A stretch of DNA of 64,000 nucleotides from Typhlomys cinereus (GCA_023101885.1 JALPQD010000044.1:4431565-4495564), one strand, 5' to 3'. Numbered from the stretch's first letter, positions 47,504-60,341 are shown. The notes: a model not told the origin generated them from the letters alone. Program-made: numbers and translations.

Positions 47504-49437
47504 GGACACTATGAAATTCAGTCAGCCAGAAAAAGAAATTAGAGATACTGTCAGCCAATTTTTCTATTTCTTTGTCTCTTGATTATTTAAATATTTACCA
47601 AATGAAAAACACATTCAACAATTCTAAAGCTACACAGCTGTTTCATTCATCCTGCTGAAATTCAGTTGCTGGGCAACTTAGGTAACCTTAGGTAAGGAAT
47701 GTATTCTCCTAAGTTGAACTTTCTACCAGTTTTTTTTCACTCCAGAAATATGTGTTGTTGTAAAAAAAAAAAAAGAAATATGTGTTGTGAGTATCCACAT
47801 GCATTCAAGAGAGGATGCCTACTTCTTACCCTTTCCCCATTCTCCTTTTGGAAGAATCAAGGAGTAAAAATGTTAGTTTTCCCTTTTTTCCCCTCCATTT
47901 GGATGCTAGTCACCCGTGCCGTGCATACTGCACATCTAATTGTTTCCTGAATGGCCAGTTTCAACATGAAGCAAGTCTCATTATAGCTGCCTATCTCCAC
48001 TGTCCTATGCTCTTCAAGTATGGAGAGTCTATCTCTGAAGTATCTCTGAAGTAACTTTCACTATGTTAGTTTTGTTGGCTTCCAATATCTGTGATGATGA
48101 GTGACCTACATTTGTTCCCAGACAGGTGGTTTTTGCAAGTTTAGAAATTTGCAAAACTTTAATGTCAAGGATTCAACTGTAAACTTGATGCAAAGCCAAT
48201 CACGGAAAGTAGAGTATGGGCTGAGGTTAACATCCCTGAATGTCTTGTGGAGGTTTCTGTCCCATAATCCTTTTCTCACCTCACCAGTTCCCACTTGTCC
48301 ATAGGAAGGCAGTTGTGCAGCTCCGAAGCCCCAACACCTTCTCCCCAACACCTGTTTCAGCACAGTTGACTATGCAAAGGTCTTGTAGTTCAGCCAAGAA
48401 CATACACATTCGTGTGCTTAGAAGAGTTGTCTTTTTTCAATTTGCTTTTATCCCAGTTACACAAATATCACACAATCTGGGATCATCTTGAAGCTTATGA
48501 AAATGCCTGAGGCAGAAGAGCAAAAATATTGGTTTTACACAAAGAAAACTGAAAGACTGGAAAAGGAAAAATGCTTTATTAAATGCCTCCAAAGCAAATA
48601 CAACTGTCACTCACAAAACATCTCATGTACATTGAAAGGAAAATGGAGGTGTTAGTGAATTTTACTGTATTTGATATAGTACATGGGAGCCTTCAAAAGT
48701 AACAGCCTAGACCCTGTAAAGGTGGAAATAAGTCCCAAGGGACCAAGAAGTGTTGAGAGGCCTACTTTGGAGTAAGCATAGTTTGTACTGACAGCCTATC
48801 AAGTTTCAAAACGTAACAGCCCAGGTATATCTCAAACGGAGGGAGTATTTAACTTGCCTCTGAGGGCTTGTCACTATCTTCTTTTACAGGGGCCCTGGGC
48901 ACCTGTCTACCCTTCCTGAGTTTCTGTTTCCTACTTAAGGAAATAGACTAATTTTAGGTGGAAGTCAGGGAGTCTGGAAATAGGAAGAAAGATGGCTTAA
49001 GATCAGAGCCAACATTTGCCCAACAATCCAGGGCAGAAGTCTCCTTGCCTACCCCAAAGCAAAGTCAGAGAATCAATTTCTTCACACCTCCTGAACCCAA
49101 TGCCTACTTTCCTCACCCACCACATACTGACTGACAATCCATTAAGCTTGAGTTTCAGATCACACCATCTGTCCTGGCTAATCTGGATCTGAAATTCTTT
49201 CTACTCAGGACTCTGACCACAAGTCTTAAAGTCAAGACCAAAAAACCCAGGTGCAATCCTGGATTTCTCAGTGCTATAATCAGTGGCCAGTGTTTGTCAT
49301 GGAGAAAAAAAAGGAAAACATCAATTTGCAACTATTCCATGTCTTACAATGTATTCTTCAACAAATAGTAATCAGCTACCCAACCTGTACCTGGTCTCTT
49401 GTTGCTTATGATCTTTGTTTTTTTGCTAAATTTTTAA
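47504..49437. other. Intergenic, unassigned, with one tail-only micro-insertion
   Basis: A poly(A) flanked by direct repeats is at 47,744-47,788 (see findings). Otherwise no recognised content. Confidence 0.5.
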
Positions 49438-49694
49438 AAAATTATTATTATTATTATTTATTCAGTTGTGTGTGTGTGCGTGTGTGTAGAACCACGGACG
49501 AATTCGGGAACCACCATAGACGCCTCCACCTCCTTGTTTACTCTGCCGGGGATTCACAGGCTCCACCCTACCAGGACCAGAAGCCCAGGCCATCCCCACT
49601 TCTGCTTGGCGTCTATACGTGGGGTCTAGGATCCGAACTCAGGACCTTCCGCCTGCAAGGCAGAGGCTTAACCCCTGAGCCACCTCTCCAGCCC
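49438..49694 (-). repeat. Young DIP-like SINE, minus strand
   Basis: A (TTA)n reversed tail, (TG)n, ACGAATTCGGGAACCACC and the complemented head ending CTCTCCAGCC. Imperfect flanking duplication CTAAATTTTT and CTAAATATTTTTT. Confidence 0.92.
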
Positions 49695-50201
49695 CTAAAT
49701 ATTTTTTAATACACCATCTCTGGTTGCCTAGTTGTCTCGAAGAATGACAGAGAAAGACTGATATTCTTTGAACTAGACTTGCACGGGATTCACACTCTTC
49801 AATTCTTAGAGGCAGAGAAAATGATTGGCTCTGAAGAAGAGAAAAGATGGAATCTCTATGTTGTCCACTGACTTGTGCTATGTTTAAGCCTCTTAGCTTT
49901 TTTTGAATTCAAATTGTGTCTTTTATAAAATGGTGGAAGCTCTAATTCTCCTGACCATTACTGGGAATTAAATAATATATGTTTGCAAAGCAGCAGTCTG
50001 TAGTAATTGCATTAAAAATAGGATTCTTTTTATCCCTCTAATCTCCAAAACCTTCTTCATCACATATTTACCATATACTTGCTGCAAAAGTGTTCTGTTT
50101 ATAAAATTGTATCTATTTGTTTAGTCTCTCTCTCTCCCCCCCTTTCTCTCTCTCTTTCTGTGTGCGTGTGCGTGTGCGTGCGTGCGTGTGCGTGCGTGCG
50201 C

Positions 50202-50241
<40 letters not shown>

Positions 50242-51390
50242 AGCATGCATGATGTGAAGGAAACAAAATAATGTTGAAAGTCAGTTCTTTCCTTTCACCC
50301 TGTGGACTTCAATAATTGAAATCAAGTCATCACACTTGTGCAACAAGCCCACAGGCCTAGTTTTTTCTTTAATCTTTATTTAAAAATTTAAATGAATTTC
50401 ATTCCAAGATCTGTCTAACAGCAAAGCGAAAAGCACTTTCACATTCCCCGTGGGAAGTAGGCAGAAGTAAGGCTACTTGTCCTATATTCCCTAAGGAGAT
50501 GTAGTGCAGGACAACACAAGTTAATTACTATGCTGGAGTATCTTAATACGTTGCCATGAATGCAGCAAGGCTTAGGACAGAATTATTTGTTCCCACCTTT
50601 GGCAGAAGAACAATCATCTTCTCAATACTTCTGCTATTTTGCCCCCTTCGGACACTGTGTTAATTTCTGGGTGCCTGCAATGAATTGCTGTGTAGTAATG
50701 TGTGGCATGAATAAAATCCCATTTGACTGAACAAAATTCCATTTATGATCGAATGAAACTATTTTATGTGTGTATGCATGTGTGCATGTGTTCATGCTTG
50801 TGGGTGTATGTGCGTGAGTGAGTATATTTGCTTTACCTATTCATCTGTTGATGTGAACATGAACTAACCTGCTTACTATGGGCAGTGCAACAAATAATGT
50901 GAGATGCTGCTATCTCTATCATATGTTCTCATTCCTCTTGGGCACAAGCTTGCTCTCCAGTAATAGCCTCTATTACTGTGAGTAAGGAGGACAACAAAGC
51001 CATCACACTTTGTAACAGCCTTTCCAAAGACTGTTTTGACAGCACACATGTGCCCAAAGCCAAAAACTGGGTGTACTCTTGTGCTTGGCTAGCAGTTCCA
51101 ATGCTAGGAAATATTCAAAGAAAAAGTTAAAACTTGCTAAGAATGTATGAATTAACATGCTGTTTACAAGTTAAATAATCTAAAAGACCTAAGGACTCTT
51201 CAGAATGCAATGTAGCTATTCAAATTCTGTTGTAGAAGAACATGGCATGTACAAATGTTCATAATTCATTTCTGCATAGAAAAAATGAAAAGGCTATGGG
51301 GGCATTTTTCAATTAAGAAATGAACATTTTGATTTAACATCTAGGATTTTCAAAGGTATAGAAGGAAATGAGAATTGTTTAGTTATTGAC
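49695..51390. other. Intergenic with a SINE-tail-derived microsatellite
   Basis: (TC)n and (TG/CG)n at 50,130-50,238 are followed by an antisense SINE fragment to about 50,355 (GTTCTTTCCTTTCACCCTGT, GGACTTCAATAATTGAAATC). The remainder is unassigned. Confidence 0.55.
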
Positions 51391-52169
51391 TTTGTATGAT
51401 GGAATTTAGATCTAGTTCTAAAGATCTAGTGCTTAAAAAATTTCCCCACTTTGTAATTCAAATGTTTTTCTTTTTGAATGCATGTGAAGTAACAGGTCTC
51501 TTTATGACATACTATACATGCTCTACTGATATTCACCCCATTTGCTTTCTTCTTAACCCTTTCATCTCCAGACCCTATTTTTCTCCTTTGGGTTATAGTT
51601 GGGTTTATAGTGTCCTTATAGTTCCCAAAATCCGTGTATGAGAGAAAACATGTTACCTTTTTCTTATGAGAATGTCTTATTTAACATGATGATTTCTGGT
51701 TCAGTCATTCCTTTTCCTGATAATGACCAAATTTCATTCTTCTTTATGGTCCCTGAAACTCCACTGTGCCCCAACAAGCATGGTTAGGTGTCTTTCTCTT
51801 TAATAAACTGACTGATTAATTTTGGAAGCATACCAAATTGGTACAGTTCCATTCATGGCTGTTCTACCTTTAATTTTGTGAGGATCAGCCACACTAGCTT
51901 CCACAGTGGCTGGACTCACTTACTAAAGTAAGAGTGGCTTGTTTTTCTTTCCATCCTCACCAACATGTGTTGATGTTTATTGTCTTGATGTCAACCCTTT
52001 TGATTAGGGTTATATAAACTCTTAGTGGAGTTTCAATTTGCATTTTCATAAGATGTTGAGCATAAAGATGTGTTTATCATCCATTAGCATTTTTTCATTT
52101 GAAAATTGTCTGTCTTTTGGTTAAAATAGTCTCCTATTCTTTGCTATCTTTTAACTCTTAGTTTCTTCT

Positions 52170-52500
52170 TGGTTTGTGTGCATGTATCTTTATGTGAATG
52201 TGCATGTGTGGGTATGCAAGCACATGTGAGCCCATGTGTTTGAAAATTAGAAGTTAATGTCTGATGTCTTCCTCAATCTACATCCATCCTATTTTTTGAG
52301 ACAGGGTTTCTCACTTAACCTGGAGCTTATTGATTTGATTTCAGTAGCTGGCCATTAAGCTCCAAGATTTTCCCTCTGCTTCCTTGGTTCTGGGTTTATA
52401 GACCTCCCCTGTTGCTGCATGCCTGGCTCTTTATAAGAAAATCCAAACTCAGTCCCTCATGGTGCATTGCAAGGACCTTACTTGACTGAGCCATCTTCCC
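52170..52500 (-). repeat. Old B4-like SINE, minus strand
   Basis: TG-rich left end, then TGAGACAGGGTTTCTCACTT (B1-like core in antisense) and GACTGAGCCATCTTCCCAC at the right. Confidence 0.6.
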
Positions 52501-52884
52501 ACTTCCCTATTTGTTTCTTTTGTTCAGTGACTGAGCCACAGACGTTCTATTCAAAGTCATGCTTATCTCTCAAAGTGTTTTCTTCTCATGGTTTCAGGCT
52601 TTCAGGTCTCACATTCAGGTCTTTGATTCAGGTTGATTTGACTTGTATAAAAGGTGAGATGTAAGTATTCCTTTCACTTTTCTACATGTGAATAGTTTTC
52701 TAGTATCACTTGTCTTTTTTCCCAATGTGTGTTTATGGCACCTTTTGAAATCAGATGGCTTTAATTGCAAAGGTTTATTTCTGAGTCTTCTAACACATTA
52801 GTTTACAAGTCTGCTTTTATGCCAGAACTATATTGTTGATGTCACCACAGTTCTGTAAGATATTGCGACACCTCTAGCACTGCT

Positions 52885-53830
52885 GCTTTTTTTCTCCCAC
52901 ATTTTTTTCCTAATCATATAACCTCAATAGGTACCCCTATCCTCTCCCTCCCCCAACCTTCTCCAGTCTTCCCCATTGCACTCTCTCCCCTTCTCCCCTT
53001 CCTTTCATCCCCTCTCCTTCCCGCCCCCTCTCTCCCATGCCTTCCCTTTCCTCCCTCCCATCCCCTGGAACATCCTTTTGTGTAAACACCAAATCTTCCT
53101 CTGATTCCTCCACCCTAGTGAGAGTTCAGAACTCAAATGGCATAGCCCGGAGACTCTTTTTGGGCTCCCTGTTAGTATGGGAACTCTATTATGACTGTTT
53201 AATTCCTTGCCTCGAAGGATCCTACTGCCTGAAGCCTTCTCCCCTGTGATCCATGCTAGACTTTGGGGGGTCCTTGACATGTCAACCATTGTGTAGATCA
53301 TGCAAAGTCCAATTATGGCTACTGCAGCCTTAACTTGTGTTACCTTGTGCATATTGTTGGTCTTCTCCATCTTTAGGCTCTTACAATCTTGCTGCCCCCT
53401 TTTCCACAAGGTTCCCTGAGCTTTAGGATGGGGAGAGATTTGGCTGGTCTGGTTCCAGGTAAATAATGTAGGATCTTTGGTGCTCTGAATTACAGTTTGT
53501 TGTTGTTTTCAGCTTTGCTTTTCCTGCACTGCCCTCGGCTGCATCCCAATTAGTATTGAAGATCACCTCCTAACCAAAAATAAAAGACTGTTTAGATGAA
53601 AATCTTAATATAAGAGGAGATTCAAAGGTAGATGGAAGAATAGGAGTAGGATACAGCAGTGTCCCTGATTGGTGAGATCAAACCTTTTCAGTCGCAAGTG
53701 ACCAGAAAGGGAAGTGAGAGTCTCGCTATTTACATGCAATACTTGACCATGGCCTATTTTCTTTACTGAAGCATGATCCCCTATCTCCTTTCTTTTGAGA
53801 TCCTCCTTCCCCTTCCCTCCTGTTTATTCC
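52885..53830 (-). mobile_element. Younger LINE-1 3' end inserted in the old LINE-1, minus strand
   Basis: It starts with a T-rich run (reversed tail) and CCTCAATAGGTACCCCTATC, as the ends at 58,740 and 61,440 do, and shares GTGTAAACACCAAATCTTCC-like and TGAGATTTAGGCTGG-like blocks with 58,710-59,560. It splits old ORF2 text: CCTCTAGCACTGCTGC on the left continues after about 53,850 with TTTTTGATCAGGGTGTCTTT. Confidence 0.65.
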
Positions 53831-54319
53831 TTTGCGATTACAGTATGTATTACTGGTTTTTGATCAGGGTGTCTTTGGTTATTTAGATTCTTTGTGCTTC
53901 CATGTGAGTTTTAGGATTATTGTTCATTTCTATGAAGAATACTGTTGGAATTGAAGGGGATTTGCAGGGAGTCTTTAGACCTCTTTGATAATATGGATAT
54001 TCAATAAGTATAAATTCTGTAATATATGAACATGAGAGGTCTTTCCCTCTTCTAGTGTCTTCTTCGATTTCTTTCTTCAGTGCTTTATAGTTCTCATTGT
54101 GGAAGTCTTCAACATCTTTAGTCAGGTCCATTTCTTGGTACCTATGAGGCTATTGTGAATAGGATTATATTTCTGAAATATTTTTCAGATTGTTATTCGT
54201 GTATGGAAAAGTTGCCAATTTTAGTATGCTGATTTTGTATCTTGATATTTTGCTAACAGAGCTTATCAGATCTAGCAATTTTGAGAATGTAGAATCTTCT
54301 GTAAAAATAGGATGATATG

Positions 54320-54537
54320 AGGCTGGAGAGATGGCTCAGGGGTTAAGCCTCTGCCTTGCAGGGGAAGGTCCTGAGTTTGGATCCTAGACTCCACGTAGAG
54401 ATGCCGGGCAGAAGCAGGGGTGGCCTGCGTTTCTGGTCCTGGTAGGGCGGAGCCTGTGAATCCCTGGGCAGAGTAAACAAGGAGGAGGTGGAGGTGGTCC
54501 ATGGTGGTTCCCAAATTCGTCTGTGGTTCTACACACA

Positions 54538-54591
<54 letters not shown>

Positions 54592-54648
54592 CACACACGC
54601 ACACACACACACACATGCATACATGCACAATTGAATAAATAAAAAAAG
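54320..54648 (+). repeat. Young DIP-like SINE, plus strand
   Basis: Head GAGGCTGGAGAGATGGCTCA, body GGTCCTGGTAGGGCGGAGCC, AAATTCGTCTGTGGTTCTAC, long (CA)n (54,550-54,615), tail CAATTGAATAAATAAAAAA. Flanked by AATAGGATGATAT and AATAGGATAATAT. Confidence 0.93.
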
Positions 54649-55300
54649 AATAGGATAATATATAGGATATATTGAGCTCTTCTTTTCCTGCTTGTATTTC
54701 TTTTACATTATTCTCTTGATTTATTTTCTCTAACTATGGTATCAAGTACTATACTGAATAAGATGACGAATGTGAGGTAACTCCTTCAGTTTTTTTTCAA
54801 AATTTAATATAATGTATAGAAGTCTGTTGTGTATAGCCTTTAGTATGTGGATGTATGCGTCTTCTATTCATAATTTTTTATTTTTATAATGAAATTTTTC
54901 CTGTTCAAGTGATATGACAGCTGTCTTTCATTCTAGTTATTTACTAAACAATGCTATTGATTTCCACTAGTTGAGTCATACTTGCATCTCATATGGAACC
55001 AATTTGATTATGTCATGTGATATTTTTAAGGTATTATTGATTTCAATTTGCAAATATTCACTTTGGATTTTCTGTTTATGTTCATGAAGACAATTAGTCT
55101 ACACTTTTTATGTTGTGTTTTAACCCAGTTTGACACTGTGGTAACATTAGCTTCATAGAATGAGTTTGGAAGTGTTCCTTCCCTTTAAATATTATGGTAT
55201 AGCTTGAGGAACATTAGTATTAGTTCTTTAAGGCAAGGTATCATTCTGTAGTGAATCTGTCTATTCTTAGGATTTTCTTCATTGTAGATACTTATTATTG

Positions 55301-55473
55301 CTGCATCACAGATCAATTGGATTTAACAAACATCTACAAAACAGCTAACCCACATGCTGCAGAATACAATTCTTCACAGCAGCCCATGAAACTAAAAACA
55401 GATAACATTTTATATCACAAAACACGTCTTAACAAATAAAAATATACTAATCATATCAGATCATTATAGAATA
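55301..55473 (+). repeat. Left arm of a 174-bp inverted duplication
   Basis: Its reverse complement matches 55,979-56,152 with about six substitutions and one 1-base indel (about 96 % identity). The spacer is 505 bp. The right arm reads in line with the surrounding antisense L1, so this left arm is the inserted copy. Confidence 0.9.
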
Positions 55474-55978
55474 CTCTTGGTTCAATTTTTGTAGGCCATA
55501 TTTCTATAAATGTACTCATTTTTTCTAAAATTTTAAATTTGTTGGAAGTTTTTTGAAGTAGGCCTTAATTATCTTTTAGATTTCTGTGATATTTATTTTA
55601 GTATCTATTTTTCAATCTTTATTAATTTGGTTCTTCTCTCTCATCCCTTTGGTTTGACCAAGGATTTTGTAGTCTCACTTATCTTTTAAGTTTCAGCTCT
55701 GATCTATGGTTTGTTTCTGTTTCTCTTTACAATGCACAGTTATTTATCTGAGATTTCTCTTTTAATAGACATTTACAACTATATTCTTCCCTCTTAGAAT
55801 TACCTTCAACATACTCCATATGCTCTAATAAGTGATGTTTTCACTTTAATTTGATTCTACAAAGTTTTTAATTTTCATCCTGAATTCTCCAGTGACCTCA
55901 CTAATATCAGAATGTACTGCTCAGTCTTCACATGTATGTAAGTTTTCTGTAGTTTTCCTTGCTGCTGATTTCTACTTT

Positions 55979-56152
55979 TATTCTGTAATGATCTGATATG
56001 ATTATTATATTTTTATTTGTTAAGACTTGTTTTGTGATATAAAATGTTATCTGTTTTATAGTTTCATGGGCTGCTATGAAGAATTGTATTCTGCAGCATG
56101 TGGGTTAGCTGTTTTGTAGATGTTTGTTAAATCCAATTGATCAGTGATGCAG
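55979..56152 (-). repeat. Right arm of the inverted duplication (in line with L1)
   Basis: Contains GAAGAATTGTATTCTGCAGC and TTTTGTAGATGTTTGTTAAA, which correspond to antisense L1 ORF2 text. Confidence 0.9.
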
Positions 56153-56277
56153 TTTGACTGAAATTTGTTAATTTTTAGTCTACATAATATATATATTGAT
56201 AAGAGTTGAATACTGACATCTATTATTTTTATGAGGAGCTATCTATTTGCCCATTTTTGTTAAGTAGCATTTTTTTA

Positions 56278-56587
56278 GACTTTTGTTATGGTGCTTTTTT
56301 ATTTATTATTTATTCAAATGTGCATGTATGTGTGTGCGCGTGTGTGTATGTATGTGTGTGTATGTGTGTGTGTGTAGAACCACGGACGAATTTCAGGAAC
56401 CACCATGGACCACCTCCACCTCCTCCTTGTTTACTCTGCCTTGGATTCGCAGGCTCTGCTCTACTAGGACAAGAAATGTAGGCCGCCCCCGCTTCCACCC
56501 GGCATCTATACATGGGGTCTAGGATCCGAACTCAGGATCTTCTGTCTGCAAGGCAGAGGCTTAACCCCTGAACCACCTTCCAGCCCC
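56278..56587 (-). repeat. Young DIP-like SINE, minus strand, with 17-bp target duplication
   Basis: TAAGTAGCATTTTTTTA occurs at 56,261-56,277 and 56,588-56,604. Between them are a T-rich reversed tail, (TG)n, ACGAATTTCAGGAACCACC and the complemented head CTTAACCCCTGAACCACC. Confidence 0.94.
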
Positions 56588-57734
56588 TAAGTAGCATTTT
56601 TTTAAAGAAATGTGTACCAATATTCACTATAGATATATTTATAACTATTATGTCTTCTTGATGGATTGTTATCTTTATTGATATGTAGTGGCCTTCTCAG
56701 TCTCTTTTGTTTAATTTTGTCTTGAAGTCTGCTTTGTCACTTGTGACCATAGTTACTCCAACTCACTTTCATATTCCATTTACTTGAACTATCATATTCC
56801 ATCATTTCATTTTAATACTGTCTTGCCTGTGAGATGTGTTTCTTACAGACAGCATACAGTTGGATCTTGCTTTTAAATGTATTTTAACAGAGAGCTAAGA
56901 TCATTTGTACTTTTTATTATTGATTAGTGTATGAAAAATACCTATAATGTTGCATCCTTGTTGCTGTTTTCTCTTTTTGTTGACTCCAGTACCTTTTCTT
57001 TTCTTTTTCCTTTATTCATCTTATAGGTTTGCTGATTTGCCAAGTTGATAATATCATTTCCTGATTCTCTTTTTCCTCATGAGAGTCATTCTTTCCTCTG
57101 CTATCATCATGAATTTATGTGTGTAGGATTCCTTGTTTAATTGAATTTTTTTCAATTTTGGCTTACTAGTCAATAATTGTTTAGTGAGTATTTATCTTGA
57201 AAGATTATTTCTTCACAGCTTTATGGGATGATTTTGTAGCTATAGTCAGATTGTTTGGCAGTTGTTTATTTTCAGAGGTTGGACAGTATTATCCTATGCC
57301 TTCCTGGCTTTTTATTTTCCTCTGAGATATCTGATGAATTACTCTGCATATAACTTAGCACAGTTTCTTTTTTCCTTGTAGCTGTATTATTTCTTTGTTC
57401 TCAACTTGTGACATTTTAAATTTCAATATAGAGAAAGTCTTCTCATGATCTATTTTGTGATTTTGAATGTCTTGTATGTGTTTGTATTTTCCCCTTAATT
57501 TGGAGAATTTCAAACTGCCATTTTGTTGAATGAGTTTTCTGTGTTTTTTAGTTTGTAACTCAGCTCCTTTTTCTTTACCAAAGACTTAAAGGTTTGGTTT
57601 TCTTAATTGTGTTCTTGAATTCGTGAAAGTTATGGTCATACTGCTTTTTAAAGAAGCATTATTGTTATCTTAATGTAATAGTTCCTCAACCTTACCTTTA
57701 ATCCCTGATTCATTCTCTGCCATCCCCCACCTCT

Positions 57735-58255
57735 ACTTTTGAGTCAGAATCTTGCTGTGTAGCCCAGACTGGCCTAAACATTACAATCCTTCTTCCTCCT
57801 TTCATGAGTTTTTGGATTATGTGTATAAGTCATTGCACTTAGCGCTAATATTTTTTCTTTTTCTTCATGAAGTCTATCAGTAATGCTTTCCAGTGAATTT
57901 TATTATTTGATATATTGAATTTCTTATTTCCATCCCCCACTCCAGAGTCTCTGTGTCTTTGGTGATTTTTTAAAATTAAATTCTTAATTTTTGTCTGTTT
58001 ATTTGTCTATATCCTTCAAGGCAAAGTTTTTTGTAGTCCAGGCTATCCTTGAACTCACTATGTAACTGAATATAACCTTCAATTTTCTACGTAGCCTAGA
58101 ACTATCTTGAATTTCTAATTCTCTTGCCTCCATCTCCCAAGCACTGGAATTATAAATGTGGAACACCAAACTCTGTTTATGTGGTGCTAGATATCTAACT
58201 AAAGACTTGGTGGATGCTAGCTAGACACTCTACCAACTGAGCCACATCTCCAACC
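57735..58255 (-). repeat. B1-like and B4-like SINE fragments, minus strand
   Basis: 57,735-57,860 contains CTTGCTGTGTAGCCCAGACT (antisense 7SL/B1 core). 57,990-58,255 contains AGGCTATCCTTGAACTCACT, CCTCCATCTCCCAAGCACTG and a complemented head CTACCAACTGAGCCACATCT. Confidence 0.65.
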
Positions 58256-58705
58256 TTTTTATGCAGTTTTTGAGATGACTTCTTTGCTTTGTTCATCTGT
58301 TTGTCTTTAATTTGCCACCATTGATAATTTTTAAAATTAGGCTTTTGAATTCATTGTCATTTTATACATTTCAGTATCTTTGGATTTGATTATTGGATAA
58401 CTAGTGAACTTTGGGAGAAACCATATTGTCTTATTTTCTTCTATTCATTGTGCTTATATGTTGAAATTTGTGCACTGGTTGGTATGAACATTTCTTCCAA
58501 TTTTTAGAGAGGTTTAGAGAACAGCTTTCTCTTGAAATCTCAGTCTGCACTACCTTAGCTAGGGTGTTATTGGAAGGCCTAGTGGGGCTCCTCGACCTCA
58601 CCCTAACAAGCACTAATGAAGCATTATTGAAATTGCTATCACCCATGGAATGATGTGTTCTTTCCCTTCTAGTTGTTTAGAATGTTTGACTTTATTTCTT
58701 TTTTT
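58256..58705. other. Intergenic, probable continuation of old LINE-1 text
   Basis: GGGTGTTATTGGAAGGCC and neighbouring text have no stable coding frame. No gene recognised. Confidence 0.4.
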
Positions 58706-58709
58706 TAAT

Positions 58710-59560
58710 ACATTTTTTTTATTTTTTTAACATTTTTTATTATTATTTCCGCTCATACAAACTCAATAGGTAAACCAGTTCCCTCCCCCCCTCCTCCTCC
58801 CCCCCCCCGAACCCCCTGCTCCCTCTCCCTCCCTCCCCATCTCCCAGTGCCTCCCCCCCAATTCCCAGAGAGTCCTTTATTGTGTATGCCTAACTCTCCT
58901 CTTGGTCCTCCTTTCCGATGACGTAAAAGGACCCAGTGGCATTTCCCCGAACCCCTTCTCGTGTTCCCCTTAAGCATAGGAACACTACTGTGGCTGTCAA
59001 TCCCTTGCCTCCAAGGATCTTGGTGCCTTTAGCCGATGTTAGACTTTGTGAGATCAATAGTGTGACTGACATGGCGCAGGGCATGCAAAATCCTACTATG
59101 ATTGCCTGAGCCCCATCCAGTGTGGAGACTCTTCAAATCGTTGCTCCCCCCATCCTTTTGCTCTTACAATCTTACCGCCCCCTCTTCCGCAAATGCCCCT
59201 GAGCTTCAGGAAGGGGGGAGATTAGGCTGGCTTAGTTCTATGTGGATGATATAGAGTCTCTGAAGTTCTGGATTTTGGTTTGTTGATTTTCTTTTGCAGT
59301 TTTGCTGTTCCTGCAATGCCCTTCACTCCATCCTGATGGGCACTGTATGTCACCCCCTGGTCAGAGACAAAAAACTGTTAAACTGGAGTCTTGTTATAAT
59401 AGCACATTGAAGGGTAGATGTAATAAAGGCAGGAAACCTCGGTGAGGGAGGGATCAGTCACCCATTTGCAAAATGATCTCGTTTCATCTGCCAGACTATA
59501 TGCCATCCCCTTCTGGTGAGATCATACCCCCTCAGTTGTACATGATCAGGAACGAACGTC
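58710..59560 (-). mobile_element. LINE-1 3' end, minus strand
   Basis: Reversed poly(A) (TTTTTTATTATTATTTCC) and then GCTCATACAAACTCAATAGG, a C-rich (reversed G-rich) stretch at 58,785-58,860, and blocks shared with 52,885-53,830, 59,566-59,840 and 61,435-61,695. A purine-rich 3' UTR tract is typical of L1. Confidence 0.8.
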
Positions 59561-59565
59561 TGTGA

Positions 59566-59840
59566 ATACATTTTTTATTATTATTTCTGCTCATACAAAC
59601 TTAATAAGTACACCAGTTCCCTTCCTCCCTCCTCCTCCCCCCGAACCCCTTCCCCCTTTCCCTCACTCCCCATCCCCCAGTGCCTCCTGCCCCAATTCCC
59701 AGAGAGTCCTTTATTGTGCATGCCTGACTCTCCTCTGGGCCCTCCTCTCCAATGACGTACAAGGACCCAGTGGCATTTCCCTGAACCCTTTCCCGTGTTC
59801 CCCTTAAGTATAGGAACACTACTGTGGCTGTCAATCATCA
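59566..59840 (-). mobile_element. Short 5'-truncated LINE-1 3' end, minus strand
   Basis: It repeats the first 275 bp of the neighbouring element (TATTTCTGCTCATACAAACT to ACACTACTGTGGCTGTCAAT) and then breaks off, a typical 5' truncation. Confidence 0.85.
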
Positions 59841-60029
59841 GTTTCTCCTTTGTATGTTAGGGATGATTACCAGGTCATTATTCACAACTCAACTTAGTAT
59901 TACTAATTTCTAGAGTTCTTTATTATTATGCCTATTAAAAGGACTTTTATTTCAAATAGACAGATGGACAAACATACATTGGACAATTATCAAGACTAAG
60001 CAAAGCAATGGTATATGTTTTCTGTGCAT

Positions 60030-60170
60030 ATTAGTTCTCTTATTTTTCACAACAGCCAAATGAAGTAGAGAATTATGTACTTTACACTTTACATATAAAC
60101 AAAATGAAGCAGAGACTCATGTTCTTACCAGTTTAAATATAATATAACTGAGGCTTAGAAACCCAGGCAC
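60030..60170 (-). repeat. MIR-like relic, minus strand
   Basis: CACAACAGCCAAATGAAGTA and, later, AACTGAGGCTTAGAAACCCA keep the order of an antisense MIR (CACAACAACCCTATGAGGTA, GAAACTGAGGCTCAGAGA). Confidence 0.5.
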
Positions 60171-60206
60171 GCTGTCTCTAGAACAAAATGCTCCAATCTC
60201 CTCATG

Positions 60207-60341
60207 ATGACAGCAAAGATGGAGAAAACAAATAGAGCATAAATTTTTCAAGATGCATTTGTTATATAAATGGGTATTCACAACTCATATTATCATTTAT
60301 TTTTTTATTAACTCTTTAAGCAAGCATTTCTTAAATGTCTG
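60207..60341 (+). repeat. Left arm of a distant inverted repeat
   Basis: Its reverse complement matches 62,991-63,134 at roughly 91 %, including GATGCATTTGTTATATAAAT exactly. The spacer is about 2.65 kb. Confidence 0.85.

Larger units (their letters stand above)
51390..57730 (-). mobile_element. Old, long LINE-1 in antisense, broken by younger insertions
   Basis: Segments follow L1 order in reverse. The 3' region is at 51,780-52,150 (TAGCTTCCACAGTGGCTGGA, CACCAACATGTGTTGATGTT). ORF2 distal parts lie at 52,740-52,880 and 53,830-54,300 (encoded on the minus strand near 54,131-53,883 as ENYKALKKEIEEDT). ORF2 central parts lie at 54,650-57,700. Interruptions are a SINE at 52,170, a younger L1 end at 52,885-53,830, SINEs at 54,320 and 56,278, and an inverted duplication at 55,301. 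There is no intact frame. Confidence 0.7.

Noticed and set aside
53005..53409. 134-codon minus-strand open frame
   Set aside because: It lies wholly inside a LINE-1 3' UTR, whose purine-rich tract lowers stop frequency on this strand.
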